From positions 124,001 to 188,000 of the forward strand of contig CAMBFG010000003.1 in NCBI GenBank assembly GCA_945865925.1: 64,000 nucleotides of DNA, written 5' to 3'. Made by a program: the position numbers and the translations under genes. Each line of letters opens with the position of its first letter. Positions within the stretch are counted from its first letter, which is position 1. Origin of the DNA: Dehalococcoides mccartyi (GTDB lineage Bacteria; Chloroflexota; Dehalococcoidia; UBA2979). Positions 62,863 to 64,000 of this stretch are shown in pieces. The notes below the pieces were generated by a model that worked only from the letters and a program-made list of their open reading frames with translations, was not told the origin of the DNA and did no database searches.

Positions 62863-63603
62863 ATGGCCACCGTTGACCTCGTCATCCCCGTCTATAACGA
62901 GGAGCATGTGCTCGCCGGGAGCATCGAGCGTGCCCTGGGGTACCTCGACGGGCACCCGGAGCATCGCTGGCGGCTGGTCGTCGCAGACAACGCCTCGCGT
63001 GACCGGACGCTTGAGGTCGCCCGAGGGCTCGAGGCGGCGCACCCGGGGCGGGTGATCGTCCTCCACCTGCCGGTGAAGGGCCGAGGGATTGCCCTCCGGA
63101 ACGCCTGGCTGACCTCAGACGCCGACGTCCTCGCCTATATGGACGTGGACCTCTCGACCGACCTCGGGCACCTCCAGGCGCTGGTCGACCCGATCGCGGC
63201 GGGCCAGGTGGACGTCGCCTACGGTTGCCGCCTCGGGAAGGGCGCGGTCACCAACCGCTCGTTCAAGCGGGAGCTCATCAGCCGCAGTTACGTCTTCATC
63301 CTGAACTGGGCCCTCGGCCTGCGGGTGACGGACGCCCAGTGCGGGTTTAAGGCCATCTCCCGGGAGGCCGCGAGGGCGCTCGTGCCGCTGACGCACGATA
63401 ACAAGTGGTTTTTCGACTCAGAACTGCTGTGGGTGGCCCAGAAAAACCGCTTCCGCCTGCGCGAGGTACCCGTCCGCTGGATCGAGGATCCCGACACCCG
63501 CGTGAAGATCGTCCGTACCGCCATTGAGGATCTCCAGGGGATCTGGCGTCTGAGGCGGCATGCCGTCCCGCGAGTGCCCGGACGGGCCTCCCGAGGGGTC
63601 TAG
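62863..63603 (+). CDS. Family 2 glycosyltransferase (dolichyl/polyprenyl-phosphate sugar synthase type)
   Basis: A 246-residue GT2 enzyme: VDLVIPVYNEEHVL (nucleotide-binding strand), VVADNASRDRT, LAYMDVDLSTDL (DxD-like metal motif), RSYVFILNWALGLRVTDAQCGFKAISR and WFFDSELLWVA. The layout resembles dolichyl-phosphate glucose or mannose synthases (ALG5-like). It lacks C-terminal membrane helices, so it is a soluble or peripheral form. Confidence 0.88.
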   Translation: MATVDLVIPVYNEEHVLAGSIERALGYLDGHPEHRWRLVVADNASRDRTLEVARGLEAAHPGRVIVLHLPVKGRGIALRNAWLTSDADVLAYMDVDLSTDLGHLQALVDPIAAGQVDVAYGCRLGKGAVTNRSFKRELISRSYVFILNWALGLRVTDAQCGFKAISREAARALVPLTHDNKWFFDSELLWVAQKNRFRLREVPVRWIEDPDTRVKIVRTAIEDLQGIWRLRRHAVPRVPGRASRGV

Positions 63604-63810
63604 CAGCCCAAATCTCGACGCTGGCGCCACCCGGAGATCAGCGGGATCATGGGCCACGGTCGGTGGAGGTCGGGCTCGCGGGCAACGTTCGCGTTGACCG
63701 TATCTGGGCGGCCTCGCTACATTCGCGGCGGCCCCGCAGCCTCGGCTGCGCGTGCCTTGTGGCGGTCGCGGCCAATCTGGGCGACGCGGTCGCGGGCTTC
63801 GGAGGTCGGC

Positions 63811-63912
63811 ATGCTGGGTGAAGGCGAAGGCCTCGAACTCCTCGGTGTGTTCATCACGTTCATCTTTGGTCTGGGTGTGATGGTGGTCTTGGGGAAGTGG
63901 TGGGAGGCGTAG
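63811..63912 (+). CDS. Very small membrane protein (33 aa)
   Basis: An open frame with a strong ribosome-binding site (GGAGG, 5 bases before the ATG) encoding MLGEGEGLELLGVFITFIFGLGVMVVLGKWWEA. Residues about 9-28 form one transmembrane helix. The ORF track shows it only as the tail of a longer frame with an implausible N-terminus. No family is recognised. Confidence 0.5.
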   Translation: MLGEGEGLELLGVFITFIFGLGVMVVLGKWWEA

Positions 63913-64000
63913 TCACGCCTCAACCCGCCTAACGGTGGGTCCCACAGAGTGGCAGCGGTCCCCGGGGTGCCGGGGGTGGATGGCGAGGCAGGCATGGCGG

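Overview
This is a high-GC, gene-dense bacterial chromosome segment of about 80 genes. It holds no rRNA, recognisable tRNA, CRISPR array, insertion sequence or prophage. The gene content points to a Chloroflexota-type bacterium, possibly a Dehalococcoidia relative. That content includes MurT/GatD, a Mycobacterium-like CysO/CysM/Mec cysteine pathway, an R3H/AAA protein beside tmk, an S-box SAM riboswitch, an Fe-S type PurF and apparent leaderless promoters. An actinobacterium-like lineage cannot be excluded. The phylum is an inference; no phylogeny was computed.

Layout. 1-7 kb: the end of a thiolase, then a leftward run (methyltransferase, tmk, R3H/AAA ATPase, GNAT-like protein, pdxT, pdxS). 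7-12 kb: a rightward run of phosphoesterase, universal stress protein, two KTR/Trk RCK subunits, pheA and mutM. 12-18.6 kb: leftward lysine/DAP genes (dapA, asd, dapB with an overlapping nucleotidyltransferase), then rpsO-pnp with paired hairpins between them. 18.8-25 kb: DegV-like, PAP2, pepA, VOC, HAD, and coaBC/coaX. 25.7-32.6 kb: dnaA, an AT-richer gap with near-consensus DnaA boxes, inverted and direct repeats (probable oriC), obg, nadD and gyrB. 32.8-46 kb: tRNA and DNA maintenance genes, a divergent YchF-like GTPase, two XdhC-family genes flanking a structured RNA (possibly a Moco riboswitch), tatA, murT/gatD, an M23 lipoprotein, lgt and aroA.

46.3-56.8 kb is the most interesting part. 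A TTGACA promoter and a clear SAM-I (S-box) riboswitch precede a threonine-synthase-like enzyme, a NIL-domain protein and a MoaD/ThiS-like sulfur carrier. After two membrane proteins comes a second long operon: an Rrf2 regulator, a CysK-type synthase, a second carrier, an E1-like ThiF/MoeB enzyme, a third carrier, a CysM-type synthase, a rhodanese with a CRIGERSSH loop, an unknown protein, a JAMM (Mec-like) peptidase, and folP-folK. All three carriers have extra residues after the Gly-Gly that would carry the thiocarboxylate. The arrangement suggests one protein-thiocarboxylate sulfur supply shared by cysteine synthesis and, through the SAM-controlled enzyme, homocysteine or methionine synthesis.

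56.8-64 kb: small Trm112-like and membrane proteins, a CoA-binding protein, purF-purM-purH, a polyprenol-phosphate-type glycosyltransferase and a very small membrane protein.
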